This document shows positions 62,966 to 64,000 of a stretch of DNA of 64,000 nucleotides, piece by piece. The stretch is from assembly GCA_001897375.1 (NCBI GenBank), contig MKSU01000020.1:1-64000 (forward strand). The letters run 5' to 3'. The notes under the pieces were generated by a model. The model saw nothing but the letters and a program-made list of their open reading frames with translations, was not told the origin of the DNA and did not search any database. Every line of letters begins with the position of its first letter. Position 1 is the stretch's first letter. A program made the translations under genes and the position numbers. This DNA is from Sphingomonas sp. 67-36 (GTDB lineage: Bacteria; Pseudomonadota; Alphaproteobacteria; Sphingomonadales; Sphingomonadaceae).

Positions 62966-64000
62966 TCAGGCGGCTTCCTTGCGGCGGCGCAGGAAATCGA
63001 AGAACTCGACGCCCTCGCGCAGCCGGCGCTTCATCATGTCCCAGTCGCGCACCATCTCGCCCACGATCGAGCCGATCTTGCGCGGGCGGAAATAGAAGCG
63101 CTTGTAGAATTCCTCCACCTTGTCGAAGATCACCTTCGACGACAGGTGCGGATAGCTCAGTTGCGCGATCTGGTTGCCGCCGTCGGTCAGCAGGTGGTCG
63201 CTGCCGTCGAACCAGCCGTTCTCCACCGCCTGATTGTAGAGGAAGGTGCCGGGATAGGGCGCGGCGAGGCTCACCTGAATCGTGTGCGGGTTGATCTCGA
63301 TCGCGTAGCGGATCGTCTCCTCGATCGTCTCCAGCGTCTCGCCGGGCAGGCCGAGGATGAAGGTGCCGTGGATGACGATGCCAAGTTCGTGGCAGTCCTT
63401 CGTGAACTGCCGCGCGACATCGACGCGCAGGCCCTTCTTGATATTGTGCAATATCTGCTGATTGCCGCTCTCATAGCCGACCAGCAGCAGGCGCAGGCCG
63501 TTCGCCTTGAGCACCTCCAGCGTCTTGCGCGGCACATTGGCCTTGGCGTTGCAGCTCCACGACACTGGGAAGCCGGGCTTGCCGAAGCCGAGCTCGCCCA
63601 GCGCCTTCGCCAGCTCCTCGACGCGATCGTGATTGTCGGTCAGCGTGTCGTCGTCGAAGAAGATCTCCTTGGTCTGGGGAAGCTCCTTCAGGATATATTG
63701 CACCTCCTCGATCACCTTGGGGATCGAGCGGAAGCGGTAGCGGTGGCCAGAGATGGTCTGCGGCCACAGGCAGAAGGTGCAGCGGCTCTTGCACCCGCGC
63801 CCGGTGTAGAAGCTGACGTAGGGATGGCGCAGATAGCCGCCGAAATATTTCTCGATCGTCAGGTCGCGCTTATAGACCGGCGAGACCATCGGGAGGACGT
63901 CCATGTCCTCGATCATCGCGCGGTCCCTGTTGCGGATGAACTCGCCGCCGGGCGCGCGCCAGGTGATGCCGTCCACCTCCGCCAGCGGCCTGCCCCCGGC
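62966..64000 (-). CDS. hpnJ: Hopanoid radical SAM protein HpnJ (5' end beyond window)
   Basis: The visible 344 residues lack the N-terminal B12-binding-like part, which runs past position 64000. The radical SAM cluster motif is GRGCKSRCTFCLWPQTISGH, a C-x3-C-x2-C arrangement. EIFFDDDTLTDNHDRVEELA, HGTFILGLPGETLETIEETI and APYPGTFLYNQAVENGW follow. HpnJ is assigned to contraction of the ribosyl side chain to cyclitol ether in bacteriohopanetetrol formation. The C-terminus ends FFDFLRRRKEAA. hpnK follows at five bases. Confidence 0.93.
   Translation of the reverse strand, partial: AGGRPLAEVDGITWRAPGGEFIRNRDRAMIEDMDVLPMVSPVYKRDLTIEKYFGGYLRHPYVSFYTGRGCKSRCTFCLWPQTISGHRYRFRSIPKVIEEVQYILKELPQTKEIFFDDDTLTDNHDRVEELAKALGELGFGKPGFPVSWSCNAKANVPRKTLEVLKANGLRLLLVGYESGNQQILHNIKKGLRVDVARQFTKDCHELGIVIHGTFILGLPGETLETIEETIRYAIEINPHTIQVSLAAPYPGTFLYNQAVENGWFDGSDHLLTDGGNQIAQLSYPHLSSKVIFDKVEEFYKRFYFRPRKIGSIVGEMVRDWDMMKRRLREGVEFFDFLRRRKEAA

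Overview
The window reads as chromosomal DNA of a high-GC alphaproteobacterium of the Sphingomonas type. The main evidence is a circularly permuted two-piece tmRNA gene with the tag ANDNEALAIAA, a small NDUFS4-type complex I accessory protein, a DUF1134/EipA envelope protein, a CHAP-domain secreted protein, hopanoid genes of the hpnJ-hpnK-hpnL type, and a yebC-ruvC-ruvA-ruvB recombination block. Gene density is about one per kb and most genes are housekeeping. Short overlaps of the ATGA/GTGA type are frequent, which points to many translationally coupled operons.

Layout. 1-760: left-edge insertion-sequence debris (an IS5-type end inserted into an IS110-type remnant), then tRNA-Thr. 0.96-7.9 kb: a repeat-containing small protein, an M24B aminopeptidase, a DUF808 membrane protein, and an oligopeptidase B - DedA - thioesterase operon. 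7.9-16.9 kb: ppc divergent from alanine dehydrogenase, hrcA-grpE-threonine synthase, and a TauD-type dioxygenase divergent from a Crp/Fnr regulator with a palindrome just before its start. 17-30 kb: tmRNA, an Rrf2 regulator, mscL, lemA with two TPM-domain genes and a frameshifted Nudix gene, a large palindromic element between hrpB and the complex I gene, a PfkB kinase, a PhzF isomerase, a CDF transporter, pdxH and yebC. 30-42.5 kb: ruvC, ruvA and ruvB separated by small envelope-type genes, SDR enzymes with a GPH symporter, a CHAP protein, two thioesterases with an enoyl-CoA hydratase, eipA and tRNA-Ser. 42.5-57 kb: an accessory stretch with an L,D-transpeptidase, a large MscS channel, an oleate hydratase / guanine deaminase / MFS block, a GH130 enzyme, and at least four decayed genes. 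57-64 kb: a quinol-type nitric oxide reductase with small partner genes, then a hopanoid gene cluster that runs off the right edge.

How the parts work together. The tmRNA, hrcA-grpE and ruvABC genes serve ribosome rescue, chaperone control and Holliday-junction processing. The qNor block (DUF6522 protein, CopD-like membrane protein, NorB-type enzyme, perhaps a zinc-ribbon protein) looks like a nitric oxide detoxification unit. The last four genes (hpnJ, hpnK, a di-iron ferritin-like protein, an HpnL-type membrane protein) form one minus-strand operon for hopanoid lipid modification and transport.

The features that most deserve a second look are the 218-bp palindromic element fitted exactly between the hrpB stop codon and the next gene's ribosome binding site, the CTG start proposed for the HpnL-type gene, the single-base frameshift in the Nudix gene, and the concentration of internally deleted genes between 44.7 and 57 kb. 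I found no CRISPR array, prophage or recognisable defence system. All family calls rest on reading motifs by eye; no database search was run.
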